Counted from the first letter of the stretch, positions 18,222 through 26,764 are shown. The stretch is 47,238 bases of DNA from Nitrospirota bacterium (GCA_024275955.1 JAJRYD010000025.1:1-47238), one strand, 5' to 3'. Numbers and translations are program-made. The notes: generated from the sequence alone by a model not told the origin.

Positions 18222-18968
18222 ATGAAGGTCAAAATAATAAGCAACAAAAAGATAGCAAGAGACGCTCTCAGGCTGACGGTCGAGGCTCCGTTTCTATCTT
18301 CAAAGGCTGGGCAGTTCGTCATGGTAAAGGTAAGCGACAGCCTTGTTCCTCTTTTAAGACGGCCTATGAGCATAGCGGGGCATGAAGGCAGAGAGCTTTC
18401 GATAATATACAAAACCGTAGGAGAGGGAACAAAGATACTGGCAACAAAAAAAGCGGGAGACGAAATAGATATCGACGGCCCTTACGGAAACTGGTTCGAC
18501 CCTCCCGAAGGCAAAAAAATAATAATGGTCGGCGGCGGAGCCGGCATACCTCCCCTGCTTTACTTCGCAAAGCAGAATAAGAACCACGGCCTTAACATAA
18601 CCGCGATAGTCGGCGGAGCGTCTAAAGATGATATATTCGGACTTGAAGAATTAAACAACGCTTGCAGAAAAACAATCATCACTACCAACGACGGCAGTGA
18701 CGGAATTAAAGGGTTTACCATCGACGCGCTCAAAGATATTGAGAATGTGAATAACTGCCACATCATATCGTGCGGCCCGCTGGGAATGCTCGAAGCTATC
18801 GAAGCTTTTTGCGAAAGTAACGGCGTAAGCGCAGAGGTATCGACGGAAGAAAAGATGGGTTGCGGGTTCGGCGTATGCCTTGGATGCATGGTGGAAACAG
18901 TAGAAGGTAAAAAACGTGTCTGCGTTAGCGGGCCGGTTTTCAAAACGGGTGTTATACAATGGAGCTGA
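18222..18968 (+). CDS. pyrK: Dihydroorotate dehydrogenase electron transfer subunit
   Basis: PyrK carries FAD and a [2Fe-2S] cluster and passes electrons from class 1B dihydroorotate dehydrogenase to NAD. The 248-residue protein starts at 18222 (MKVKIISNKKIARDALRLTV); the longer frame overlaps the transglutaminase gene. It has the FAD motif LLRRPMSI, the NAD-binding GGGAGIPPLLYFAK, and the cluster cysteines in CGFGVCLGCMV plus a fourth in KRVCVSGP, spaced C-x4-C-x2-C-x12-C. It lies five bases after the transglutaminase gene. Its partner pyrD follows after two small genes, so the holoenzyme is encoded within this operon. Confidence 0.96.
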   Translation: MKVKIISNKKIARDALRLTVEAPFLSSKAGQFVMVKVSDSLVPLLRRPMSIAGHEGRELSIIYKTVGEGTKILATKKAGDEIDIDGPYGNWFDPPEGKKIIMVGGGAGIPPLLYFAKQNKNHGLNITAIVGGASKDDIFGLEELNNACRKTIITTNDGSDGIKGFTIDALKDIENVNNCHIISCGPLGMLEAIEAFCESNGVSAEVSTEEKMGCGFGVCLGCMVETVEGKKRVCVSGPVFKTGVIQWS

Positions 18969-18998
18969 TTAACAATTTAAAATGATGGAGCGATAAAG

Positions 18999-19133
18999 AT
19001 GTTTGACGATCTTCCGGCGTTATGCCCTTTTAATGGTAAATCGTGCACCAAAAAGCGGTGCGAATGGTGGATTGACAATTCCGGCAAATGCGCCGTGGTT
19101 CTTATAGCAGAATCTACACAAAAGAAAGATTGA
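18999..19133 (+). CDS. Small cysteine-containing protein (44 residues)
   Basis: The frame encodes 44 residues starting MFDDLPALCPFNGKSCTKKR and containing four cysteines in the pattern C-x6-C-x4-C-x9-C, with tryptophans next to the third. Such spacing suggests a metal or cluster site. It lies 30 bases after pyrK and five before the next gene, in the operon orientation. No clean AGGAGG precedes the ATG (GGAGCGATAAAG is the best candidate, GGAG ten bases before). I do not recognise a named family. A role near PyrK/PyrD, for example in cluster handling, is speculation. Confidence 0.6.
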   Translation: MFDDLPALCPFNGKSCTKKRCEWWIDNSGKCAVVLIAESTQKKD

Positions 19134-19137
19134 CGCT

Positions 19138-19374
19138 GTGACAGAGCTACAGGCAGTAACATGGGTACTTTTCGCGCTTAGCTTTGCCGGCGTGGTTTTA
19201 AACATAAAAAAGCGTAAAGAGTGCTTTATCTTTTGGGGCGTGGCAAACATCGGGTGGATTGCCGTAGACTGGTCGCAGAACCTCCCTGCGCAGGCGGCTA
19301 TGTTTGTTGTTTACCTTGCTACCTGTTTTTGGGGATGGCGCGAATGGCAAAGAGAGGAAAAGGGAGCGCGTTAA
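19138..19374 (+). CDS. Small PnuC-like membrane protein
   Basis: The 78-residue protein starts with GTG at 19138, five bases after the preceding stop. It has two to three hydrophobic helices: AVTWVLFALSFAGVVLNI, FIFWGVANIGWIAVDW and AAMFVVYLATCFWGWREW. The conserved look NIKKRKECFIFWGVANIGWI resembles part of PnuC-type nicotinamide riboside transporters, but the length is about one third of PnuC. It may be a half-size relative that oligomerises, or only share the fold. It sits between the small cysteine protein and pyrD in the pyr operon. Transport of a nucleoside-like compound would make sense there but is not shown. Confidence 0.75.
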   Translation: MTELQAVTWVLFALSFAGVVLNIKKRKECFIFWGVANIGWIAVDWSQNLPAQAAMFVVYLATCFWGWREWQREEKGAR

Positions 19375-19375
19375 A

Positions 19376-20284
19376 ATGAACAGCAGGTTTTCAATAGGCT
19401 CTTTAAAATTTAAGAACCGTATTATGACAGCCTCCGGTACCTTCGGCTATGGGCTGAAGTTTAAAGACAAAATGGATATCGCCAAAATAGGGGCGATAAT
19501 CACCAAAGGGCTATCGCTAAAACCAAAAGAAGGTAACCCGATGCCGCGCATAGCCGAGACAACCGCCGGAATGCTAAACTCTATAGGACTGCAAAACGTA
19601 GGCGTAGATGCGTTCGGCAAAAATATGCTCCCAAAGCTGATAAAAACAGGCGCGATGGTGATAGCAAACTTTTTTGGCGATTCGGAAGGTGAGTATGTAG
19701 AGACAGCAAAAAAACTTGACGCAATGGACGGCCTGCACGCGCTGGAGATGAATGTATCTTGCCCCAATGTAAAAAAAGGCGGTATACAGTTCGGCACAGA
19801 CCCAGAAGTGCTGGAAAAGCTTACAGCCCGCGTAAAAGCGGTAACGCAAAAACCGTTAATAGTAAAACTTTCTCCTAATGTTGCCGACATAAAACAGTTC
19901 GCGCGCGCGGTGGAAAACGGCGGGGCAGACGCAATAAGCGCAATCAACACACTTATAGGAATGGCGATTGACATAAAAACAAAAAAACCAAAACTGCATA
20001 GAGTGACCGGCGGTCTCTCCGGCCCTGCCATAAAACCTGTGGCGTTGCGTATGGTTTACGAATGTGCGAGAACGGTAAAGATTCCTATTATCGGCATAGG
20101 CGGCATCGCCAGCGTGGAGGATGTGGTGGAGTTTTTAATCGCTGGAGCAAGTGCTGTGCAGATAGGCACGATGAACTTTGTCGAGCCGGCGATATCGCAA
20201 CGGCTTGTAAGTGAGCTTGAAACCTACTGCAAAGAAAACGACATAGAAGATGTCAGCGAACTGGTAGGGGCTATAGAAATCTAA
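19376..20284 (+). CDS. pyrD: Dihydroorotate dehydrogenase, class 1B
   Basis: PyrD oxidises dihydroorotate to orotate with FMN. The 302-residue protein begins MNSRFSIGSLKFKNRIMTAS and has the class 1 catalytic cysteine in EMNVSCPNVK, which serves as the base. FMN-binding segments are seen in VKLSPNV, IGIGGIASVEDVVEFL and GASAVQIGT. The presence of pyrK in the same operon marks it as the NAD-linked heterotetrameric 1B type. The ATG is one base after the preceding stop. It is the last gene of the operon; a MITE starts 17 bases after the stop. pyrE and pyrF are not in the window. Confidence 0.96.
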   Translation: MNSRFSIGSLKFKNRIMTASGTFGYGLKFKDKMDIAKIGAIITKGLSLKPKEGNPMPRIAETTAGMLNSIGLQNVGVDAFGKNMLPKLIKTGAMVIANFFGDSEGEYVETAKKLDAMDGLHALEMNVSCPNVKKGGIQFGTDPEVLEKLTARVKAVTQKPLIVKLSPNVADIKQFARAVENGGADAISAINTLIGMAIDIKTKKPKLHRVTGGLSGPAIKPVALRMVYECARTVKIPIIGIGGIASVEDVVEFLIAGASAVQIGTMNFVEPAISQRLVSELETYCKENDIEDVSELVGAIEI

Positions 20285-20300
20285 CCGTCACCGACATAAT

Positions 20301-20421
20301 GGGGCTGTTGCCGAATGGCATAGATTTGGTTTTGCTGTAAATCCCTAAAGGCTCTATTTTTACGAAGTTAGAAAATTAACCTCTCCTTAAAATGCTCAAA
20401 AACTCTTTTGGAAACAGTCCC
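20301..20421 (+). mobile_element. MITE copy 1 (121 bp) with ATAAT duplication
   Basis: The ends GGGGCTGTTGCC (20301-20312) and GGAAACAGTCCC (20410-20421) are imperfect inverted repeats (10 of 12). The element is flanked on both sides by ATAAT (20296-20300 and 20422-20426), a clean 5-bp target duplication. It has no coding capacity and shares most of its length with copy 2 at 21487-21615. Lying 17 bases after the pyrD stop, it may affect operon termination. Confidence 0.85.
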
Positions 20422-20446
20422 ATAATCAGGCTACAATGCAAGCAAC

Positions 20447-20914
20447 ATGATGCTAGAAACACTACTTTCAGGATTAGGCGAGTAATACTTGGGACCTTCA
20501 TAACTTTGGTACTCCGGTACATTTTAGATAAAAGAAAAGAACTCTACTCAAATCAATACCTCAAAAAAAGAGAGAGCTACGAAAAACTGGTTTTAAGATT
20601 AAGGGGGGTTTTAAGCGGAACGACAGGCTTAAAAGAAAAAATTTTCCGAAGAACTCAATTTTGCATAGCTCTACGCTTCAGAAGATGTTTTGAATAACTG
20701 CTATGCGTTTCAAAAAGAGATGCTTGGCAAAAAAGAACTTGACTATAAGAGAATGATGGAGCTAGCTGAAAAAACATTAAAATCAATGCGGAAAGATTTA
20801 GGTTTAAGTAATAGCACACTAAACGGCTTATTTAATAATGTCATAGTTTTCGACAGGCAAGAAAAGAGTACCGAATATTTTACATATTTAAAAAAAAGGA
20901 GGATATCGCCATGA
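20447..20914 (+). pseudogene. Decayed gene for a small membrane-anchored protein
   Basis: Reading across frames gives one coherent ancestral protein: MMLETLLSGLG, a shift near 20475-20480, then VILGTFITLVLRYILDKRKE (membrane helix) and YSNQYLKKRESYEKLVLRLR. A second shift falls near 20640 in an A-rich run, giving SEELNFA, and is followed by TAG at about 20667 where tryptophan would fit. The frame resumes as LYASEDVLNNCYAFQKEM and continues to 20914. The layout (N-terminal helix, then a charged helical domain) matches a common class of small phage- or island-associated hypothetical proteins. At least three lesions make it non-functional. It lies between the two MITE copies and its end overlaps the next gene. 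Confidence 0.7.
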
Positions 20915-21156
20915 AAGCAGATAACTTGGAAAAAGGGAAAATATTTCTAATGGGGGTGCTTTTTTCGGCTTTCACAATCGTTCTTCTTGGCGCGAAAGCA
21001 AACAGCAGTATCGTTGATAGATACCAGATAGTTTCGAATCGCGGTCTGACGCTTGTCATCGATTCAACAACGGGAATGGTAAAAGAAGTTGCTAACGGTA
21101 ATAGCAAAGAGCAGTATGGTATACCTTTTCCTGAAATGTCGACATGGTCTAAGTGA
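20911..21156 (+). CDS. Small membrane-anchored or secreted protein
   Basis: The 81-residue protein has a strong ribosome site (AAAGGAGG eight bases before the ATG). It has one hydrophobic segment near residues 10-28 (KIFLMGVLFSAFTIVLLGAK), acting as a signal or anchor. The mature part, RYQIVSNRGLTLVIDSTTGM followed by VKEVANG, looks like a short beta-rich segment of a kind seen in small periplasmic proteins of unknown function, in which RYQ...VLDT.TG.V recurs. It lies between the MITEs and remains intact next to a dead gene. Function unknown. Confidence 0.65.
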   Translation: MKADNLEKGKIFLMGVLFSAFTIVLLGAKANSSIVDRYQIVSNRGLTLVIDSTTGMVKEVANGNSKEQYGIPFPEMSTWSK

Positions 21157-21486
21157 TAAATAGTTCCGTCATGCCGCACATATCCCATAGCCAAAAGATG
21201 CCTGAATAAGCACCCCGCTAGGCAAGCGACAGCGGTGAACTGTGTCTTGCGAGTGAGCTTAAGGGAGCGCGGCAATCTCTCGCCGCAGAGAAAGTAAAGT
21301 TGGTGCTTAAAGTTAGGCTGGTTCCTTCGCTACGCTCAGAGATTGCCACGTCGTGCTTACGCGTTCTTCGCAATGACAACTTTGCGAGTAAAAGCGACTT
21401 TTTTAAACTGACACACTACCCAAAACCGAACTTGCACAGGAAAAGAGGGTACAAGAAACCAGAAGTTTTTGGCGAGGGAGCGTACT
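21157..21486. repeat. Non-coding block of dispersed repeat fragments
   Basis: No gene is supported here. GGCAATCTCT (21271-21280) and AGAGATTGCC (21338-21347) form a perfect 10-bp inverted repeat. The following stretch (GCTTACGCGTTCTTCGCAAT and onward to 21380) resembles dispersed intergenic repeats seen in many environmental genomes. A lone MITE end, TTTAAACTGACACACTACC, lies at 21402-21420 and matches the ends at 9-37 and 8454-8472. The block looks like layered repeat debris. Confidence 0.6.
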
Positions 21487-21615
21487 GGGGCTGTTGCCAA
21501 GTGAGATAAATTCGATTTTTCTGCAAATTACCAATCCCTAAAGATTCTATTTTAAGAAGTTAGAAAATGAACTTCCCCTTAAAATGCTCAAAAAAACTCT
21601 TTTGGAAACAGTCCC
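21487..21615 (+). mobile_element. MITE copy 2 (129 bp)
   Basis: This copy has the same termini, GGGGCTGTTGCC (21487-21498) and GGAAACAGTCCC (21604-21615), and the same orientation as copy 1 at 20301. The inside matches over most of its length with small indels, for example in TTAAAATGCTCAAAAA before the right end. The flanks GTACT and TTACT agree at four of five positions, a slightly eroded 5-bp target duplication. It lies 65 bases beyond the end of the radical SAM gene, which converges from the right. Confidence 0.82.
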
Positions 21616-21680
21616 TTACTAGTACATGACCGAGCAAAGGGCAAGGGCGACGATGCAGGACGATGCTTATCCGAAGCAAG

Positions 21681-22583
21681 CTAGGCGGGGGTGATTTTTA
21701 CTTCCTGAAAATCGCACGGGTTGCATTTGGTGCCGCATTCAAGCGTCCAATGTTTCGACCACCTGCTCCATTTGAACCGGAACTTTTCCTTATCCGCATC
21801 CTGTAACATACCGCAGGCGTAGTCTCTGTCCTGCATATACAGATGACGATGGCATGGGTACACCATATTGTCGGGGCCTATAAGGTATCTCGGCGTTTTA
21901 CAGGTAACCATCCTCTCCCGTCCGTCGTTTCCGTCGAAGCTGGCATCTTCGCACTCACGGCAATACTCGTCGTAATTTTCTATATACTTCGTCGGGTCGA
22001 AAGCGAACTGGTATCCCTTGCGGATATCGTCCCAGCTTCTCGGCCTCATAACCCCCTCTTCGTCACGCCCCGTGAACGGCTGAATCTTCCAGCCTACGCT
22101 AGCGTTTATAAGTTTTTGCGCCGTCTCTTCGGTAAGGTCTGCCGTATCTGGTGTCGCTACCTGCTCTACCTTTATCCCTTCGGCTTTCATCTGTCTTATT
22201 CTATCTATATACTCTTCCGTTTTCTGCCATGCTGGGTGGTAGGTGGTGTTCCATTTCACTTTTCTGCCCCACTTTTTCATCTTCCCAAGCGCCGTGCCGA
22301 AATCTTCGTACCACTTTCCGTTTAGGTTTGTCGTTAAAACCACTTTGCGGTAAAGAAGCAGTAGCCCTTCCATAAGCCTATCGAAATCCGGATGGAGCGT
22401 CGCCTCGCCGCCAAGCACCGATACGGAACGGGCTATCCTATTTTTCTTCAGGTATGGCAAAAGAAGGTCTACGTCTATTTTTTTGGAATTTGTACGAACA
22501 TCAAGCGACGACTTCTGCTGTATGCAGTACGAACATTTATAGTTGCAATAAAGGTTTGGAACTACGAGAAGATACGCTTTCAT
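21681..22583 (-). CDS. Radical SAM protein with C-terminal cysteine cluster
   Basis: The 300-residue protein has the radical SAM cluster C-x3-C-x2-C at residues 13-20 (CNYKCSYC), followed by LGGEATLHPDFDRLM, the SAM-contacting GGE region. The C-terminal third has further cysteines (CRECED, CKTPRYL, CHRHLY, CGMLQ and CGTKCNPCDF), a SPASM/twitch-like arrangement that would hold auxiliary iron-sulphur clusters. SPASM proteins often modify peptides or complete maturases, but no precursor peptide is obvious nearby. The transaldolase gene lies 66 bases upstream on the same strand. The substrate is not predictable from sequence. Confidence 0.88.
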   Translation of the reverse strand: MKAYLLVVPNLYCNYKCSYCIQQKSSLDVRTNSKKIDVDLLLPYLKKNRIARSVSVLGGEATLHPDFDRLMEGLLLLYRKVVLTTNLNGKWYEDFGTALGKMKKWGRKVKWNTTYHPAWQKTEEYIDRIRQMKAEGIKVEQVATPDTADLTEETAQKLINASVGWKIQPFTGRDEEGVMRPRSWDDIRKGYQFAFDPTKYIENYDEYCRECEDASFDGNDGRERMVTCKTPRYLIGPDNMVYPCHRHLYMQDRDYACGMLQDADKEKFRFKWSRWSKHWTLECGTKCNPCDFQEVKITPA

Positions 22584-22649
22584 TATTTTACGATTCTAGA
22601 AAAACCTTTCCCTTTTCCTTTAATGCCGGAGGAAAAGAAAAACCGCTAT

Positions 22650-23294
22650 CTACTTTGGAACCTTTTCCCAGTCTTTCAGGAAGCTCTCTATTCCCTTGTC
22701 GGTAAGCGGATGCTTAGAAATCTGCTGTATAACTTTAAACGGAATAGTGCAGACATCCGCGCCGATAAGAGCCGACTGCACTATATGCTGTGGGTGCCTT
22801 ATGGACGCGACTATTACCTCCGACTCGTAACCGTAATTATCGTAAATCGCGATTATATCTTCTACCAACTGCATACCGTCCTGCGAGATATCATCTAGCC
22901 TTCCTACAAACGGCGAAACAAAAGTAGCCCCCGCTTTTGCGGCTAGCAGAGCCTGAGTGGAAGAGAAAATAAGCGTTACGTTGGTTTTGATACCTTCCGC
23001 TGTCAACTCTTTGGTAGCTTTTAGGCCGTCCACGGTCATCGGGACCTTTACGACGATATTTTCGTCTATCTCCGAGATCTCTTTGCCTTCCTTTACCATT
23101 CCATCGGCATCGAGCGCTATTACCTCGGCACTTATAGGGCCATCTACCTCCGCGACTATCTCTTTTATAACGGTTTTAAAATCTTTGCCGGTTCTCGAAA
23201 TAAGCGAGGGGTTGGTGGTAACGCCGTCGAGGATACCTATCCTATTCGCTTCCTTTATCTCTTCAATATCCGCTGTATCAATAAATATTTTCAT
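22650..23294 (-). CDS. tal: Transaldolase / fructose-6-phosphate aldolase family
   Basis: The 214-residue length matches the short TalC/MipB-type transaldolases that act in the pentose phosphate pathway or as fructose-6-phosphate aldolases. The start at 23294 gives the family N-terminus [20 protein letters not shown]; the longer frame adds residues without similarity. Motifs: [15 protein letters not shown], the Schiff-base lysine in [41 protein letters not shown], and [10 protein letters not shown]. Distinguishing transaldolase from aldolase needs fine residue analysis. It is the upstream gene of a probable pair with the radical SAM gene. Confidence 0.93.
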   Translation of the reverse strand: MKIFIDTADIEEIKEANRIGILDGVTTNPSLISRTGKDFKTVIKEIVAEVDGPISAEVIALDADGMVKEGKEISEIDENIVVKVPMTVDGLKATKELTAEGIKTNVTLIFSSTQALLAAKAGATFVSPFVGRLDDISQDGMQLVEDIIAIYDNYGYESEVIVASIRHPQHIVQSALIGADVCTIPFKVIQQISKHPLTDKGIESFLKDWEKVPK

Positions 23295-23472
23295 CTTCCA
23301 CTGCCTCTCAAATTTTATTTTTTTAGAAAAGGTATTATAGGTTAAGAAGGTAAAACAAAACAGTCTTTTTTCCACACCTGCCTTGAGGTGCTTTAGATAT
23401 GTTATATTTGTCCTGTTTATAGAAGCCTACCGGCTTTATAGTTCAAACCCTTAAAGACAGCGAAATTGTTAT

Positions 23473-24510
23473 ATGACAAGTAAAAAAATAATGATTACCG
23501 GCGGCGCCGGATTTATAGGAACGAATTTCGTTAAGCATTTCCATAAAAGCAACTCTATCATAGTTGTCGACGATTTATCCCGCCGAGGCACCGATATAAA
23601 CTTACGTTTTCTTGAGGAAAACTGTAATATTGACTTCCTAAAAGCCGACATAACCGACAGAGATATTAAAAACAGTCTGCTTGAAAAATACCCCGATACC
23701 GACATTATCATCCATCTCGCCGGACAGGTAGCTGTAACGACATCTATTACCGACCCTAAGGCCGATTTCGATTCAAACCTTACCGGCACCATAAACATGC
23801 TGGAATACGCGAGAGCCATCAAGCAAAAACCTATATTTCTATTCGCCTCCACTAACAAGGTGTACGGCAATCTTGAAAACATCGAAACAACTGAAAAAGA
23901 TACAAGGCACGAATTTAAAAAACTCGAAAAAGGTATCGACGAAAATATGCCGCTAAACTTCCATTCCCCTTACGGATGCTCCAAAGGCGGGGCCGACCAG
24001 TATGTAAGAGAGTACAACCGAACCTACGGCATACCGAGCGTCGTCTTTCGGCAATCGTGTATTTACGGAGAGCATCAATACGGAATAGAGGATCAGGGGT
24101 GGATAGCGTGGGGGCTTATCGCGCTAATATCCGGTAGGCAGTTTACGATATTCGGTAATGGAAAGCAGGTAAGAGATGTTCTCCATGTGTCAGACCTCGC
24201 AGACGCTTATGAAAAGGCTATCGAAAAAATCGACGAGGTAAAAGGCTTAGTTTTTAATATAGGCGGCGGCAGATGTAACTCTCTTTCCATTATCGAGTTT
24301 TTACAGATAATTAAAAGCGACATCGACACGGAAAACAGCTACCCCCACGGCGAAAAAAGAAACGGCGACCAGAAGATTTTTATCTCCGACAACTCAAAGG
24401 TAGAAAACGCTTTGGGATGGAGACCGAAAGTAGGGCATCTTGAAGGGATAAAAAAGCTTCAAAAATGGATAAAGGCGAATATCGGCACCATAACAAAGGT
24501 TTTAGGCTGA
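23473..24510 (+). CDS. CDP-paratose 2-epimerase-like NAD-dependent epimerase
   Basis: This 345-residue short-chain dehydrogenase-type sugar epimerase has the NAD motif GGAGFIG at residues 9-15 and the catalytic Tyr-Lys in HSPYGCSKGGADQY. Several segments match tyvelose (CDP-paratose 2-) epimerases closely: AGQVAVTTSITDPKADFDSN, SSTNKVYG-like ASTNKVYG, DQGWIAWG and FTIFGNGKQVRDVLHVSDL. That enzyme makes CDP-tyvelose, a 3,6-dideoxyhexose of O-antigens. Neighbouring glycosyltransferases support a role in surface polysaccharide. The rest of a CDP-dideoxyhexose pathway is not in the window, so the real substrate could be another nucleotide sugar. Its 3' end overlaps the convergent glycosyltransferase by nine bases. 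Confidence 0.88.
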   Translation: MTSKKIMITGGAGFIGTNFVKHFHKSNSIIVVDDLSRRGTDINLRFLEENCNIDFLKADITDRDIKNSLLEKYPDTDIIIHLAGQVAVTTSITDPKADFDSNLTGTINMLEYARAIKQKPIFLFASTNKVYGNLENIETTEKDTRHEFKKLEKGIDENMPLNFHSPYGCSKGGADQYVREYNRTYGIPSVVFRQSCIYGEHQYGIEDQGWIAWGLIALISGRQFTIFGNGKQVRDVLHVSDLADAYEKAIEKIDEVKGLVFNIGGGRCNSLSIIEFLQIIKSDIDTENSYPHGEKRNGDQKIFISDNSKVENALGWRPKVGHLEGIKKLQKWIKANIGTITKVLG

Positions 24511-25593
24511 CAGCTTTTTATAAACCTCTAAAACTCCTTTTGCCGTCTTTTCCCAGCTAAACTCTTTTGCCCTCTCAATCCCTTTCCCGCGATAGTAGTT
24601 TCTGTTCCCCTCTTCCGAAAAGAAAAGCATGCCGTTTGTTATATCTTCCACGCTATACGGGTCTACCATATAGGCGGCATCGCCGGCTACTTCTGGTAGC
24701 GACGTTACGTTGGACGAAATTACCGGACAGCCGCAAGCGAACGCCTCTAGAAGCGGAAGCCCAAACCCCTCGAAAAGCGATGGAAAGCAAAACATCATGG
24801 CGCCGGAATAAAGGGCAACCAGTTCTTCATGCGGAACATGGCCAACCTCTATTATCAATCGTTCAAGCCCGAGCGAATCTATTTCGCTTTTGATCCGTTC
24901 ATACCCGTAAGCCTGCTTGCCGCAAAAGACGAGCGAACAGTCTCCGCCTTTTTCACGGTACCGTTTGAAAGCCTGCGCTATACGCACTACGTTCTTCCTT
25001 TCCTGCAGAGCGCCGACATTGAGTATGTAGTTTCCATTTATGCCGTGCCGTTTTTTGGTTTTTTCTACTATCTCTCCGTGTGACGGCACAAAAGAGCTAT
25101 CAACCCCCTCATACACTACGTCGATAAGCAAAGGGTCTATCTGGAAATGCTCCACTATATCGTTCTTAGAGTTTTTGGATACGGTGATAACAGAATCTAC
25201 CGCACCGGAGAGAAGCTCTTTGTACCTGTTTATAGTCATCTCCCTGAAATCGTCGGTCCAAAACCCCTCCCCTTTCACCACTGCCATATCGTGGATGGTG
25301 ACTATTTTTTTAGGATGGCTGTAAGAGGGAAGCCTTTCGGCTGGGCCGTGAAAAATGTCGAGTTCACGCCCGAAAAGGAAATTAAAAGGCTCCTGAATTA
25401 TTTTGAGACGAAAGTTTTCCTGACTTACAGCGATTTTGGGCCATCCATACTTAAGGCGCGAAAGCCGGTAGCAAAGGGTGTACTCGTTTTCATTGTCGAT
25501 TTTTGCCAGATTTTTAACCAGATTCTCGACGTAAACCCCCACGCCTGTATAGTTTGGTTCTCCAAGAGCGGAAATATCTATGCCGATTTTCAT
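24502..25593 (-). CDS. Glycosyltransferase family 4
   Basis: The 363-residue GT-B enzyme starts [20 protein letters not shown], with the glycine-rich acceptor-side loop. It has the family 4 signature near residues 260-290: [26 protein letters not shown] in overlapping pieces, with the donor-binding EGFGLPLLE motif. [12 protein letters not shown] and [10 protein letters not shown] are also typical of mannosyl/rhamnosyl transferases of O-antigen synthesis. It probably acts on the cytoplasmic face of the inner membrane using a nucleotide sugar. It converges with the epimerase gene and lies 40 bases after the family 9 gene on the same strand, suggesting one transcript with it. Confidence 0.92.
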   Translation of the reverse strand: MKIGIDISALGEPNYTGVGVYVENLVKNLAKIDNENEYTLCYRLSRLKYGWPKIAVSQENFRLKIIQEPFNFLFGRELDIFHGPAERLPSYSHPKKIVTIHDMAVVKGEGFWTDDFREMTINRYKELLSGAVDSVITVSKNSKNDIVEHFQIDPLLIDVVYEGVDSSFVPSHGEIVEKTKKRHGINGNYILNVGALQERKNVVRIAQAFKRYREKGGDCSLVFCGKQAYGYERIKSEIDSLGLERLIIEVGHVPHEELVALYSGAMMFCFPSLFEGFGLPLLEAFACGCPVISSNVTSLPEVAGDAAYMVDPYSVEDITNGMLFFSEEGNRNYYRGKGIERAKEFSWEKTAKGVLEVYKKLSA

Positions 25594-25633
25594 TCTTTAA
25601 TTCCTCGGGTAGCGCAGTTTAGGAAAAAACAAT

Positions 25634-26707
25634 TTATCGAGGTGTTACCACCGGCTCAGCTTTTTTTCTAAGCATAACGGAGAACGCTGTTTTTATATCT
25701 TCGGTTCTTATTTTGGCCATACAGTGGTTGGGAACTTTTCCGCAGTTTTTCTGGTCGCACGGCATACAGTCCATCTTGGGAGCTCTTACGATTCTTCCTT
25801 TAGCCTTCCACGGCGCCCAGATTTTCGGATCGCTAGGCCCGAAAAAGGCGATAATCGGGGTTCCGAGAGCAGATGCCATATGCATAGGACCGCTGTCGTT
25901 GCATATAAAAAGCTTCGCGGAATCTATAAGCGCGGAAAGCTGGCCAAGCGTAAGATTTGAAGCTATCAGGCATGTTTGCCCCGAAGCCGACGCAATATCC
26001 GAAATCGCCGGCAGGTCGCTATCGGCACCAGCCAGCACTACCTTCACACCAAACTGCGCCGTAAGCCAGCTTACTATTTCGCCCATCTTTTTGGGCGGAA
26101 GCCTCTTAAAATCGACCCTCGCTCCGGGGTGAATAACCACCAGTTTTTCCTTATCGGTAATTTCGTAGCGTAAAAGAAAGCTTGCTATGTAATCCCTATC
26201 CTCATCGCTGTATTTAAGGAAAAGTGATTTGCTTTTAGGCATTACAGGGTTCAAAGGCTTAATGATGCTAAGCATAGCCTCTACCGAATGCGGGTGCTTT
26301 GCCGGCGGCGGCTGGATATTGTAAAAAATCCGGTTGCGGGTTCTTAGCATGCTACCGACCCTGTAAGATGCGCCAGAAAGAAACGCGAGCATAGCGGAAC
26401 GTGGCCCGCAGTGCAGGTCTATAACCAGATCGTACTTTTGCTTTCTTATTTTCCATATAAATTTCAGCTCGTCTACAAACGATTTTAGTCCGCTTTCTTT
26501 CTGTTTTTTTTTGTTAAGTATTAGATAATTGATATGCGGATTGTTGTAGCAGATATCGGCAAAAATATCGTCCACCACAAAGTCTAGGCGGGCTTTGGGA
26601 AAGGTGAGCCTTAACGCCTCAACCGTTGGGTAGCTCAGCACTATATCCCCAATCGACCTATACCTCAGAACGAGGATTTTTTGTATTCTCCGGTGGTCAA
26701 CAAACAT
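25634..26707 (-). CDS. Glycosyltransferase family 9 (LPS heptosyltransferase-like)
   Basis: The 357-residue protein belongs to the ADP-heptose:LPS heptosyltransferase family, which builds the LPS inner core. It begins with KILVLRYRSIGDIVLSYPTV, the family's N-terminal signature. It contains DLVIDLHCGPRSAM, VIHPGARVDFKRLPPKKMGE, and the C-terminal donor site FICNDSGPMHMASALGTPII followed by FFGPSDP. A cysteine-rich stretch follows (CMPCDQKNCGKVPNHC), as is common in this family. It lies upstream of the family 4 gene and diverges from the next glycosyltransferase with 57 bases between starts. The exact sugar is not predictable. Confidence 0.92.
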   Translation of the reverse strand: MFVDHRRIQKILVLRYRSIGDIVLSYPTVEALRLTFPKARLDFVVDDIFADICYNNPHINYLILNKKKQKESGLKSFVDELKFIWKIRKQKYDLVIDLHCGPRSAMLAFLSGASYRVGSMLRTRNRIFYNIQPPPAKHPHSVEAMLSIIKPLNPVMPKSKSLFLKYSDEDRDYIASFLLRYEITDKEKLVVIHPGARVDFKRLPPKKMGEIVSWLTAQFGVKVVLAGADSDLPAISDIASASGQTCLIASNLTLGQLSALIDSAKLFICNDSGPMHMASALGTPIIAFFGPSDPKIWAPWKAKGRIVRAPKMDCMPCDQKNCGKVPNHCMAKIRTEDIKTAFSVMLRKKAEPVVTPR

Positions 26708-26764
26708 TTACGGTATTTTACCCGAAAAATGACCCGGCAACGACCCCAATGTATACTACCCCTG

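Noticed and set aside
21300-21509. 69-codon frame in the repeat block
   Set aside because: It lies across an inverted repeat and a MITE end, and has no ribosome site or motif.
24480-24540. Intrinsic terminator between the convergent epimerase and glycosyltransferase
   Set aside because: The two genes overlap by nine bases and no hairpin with a U-run is present.
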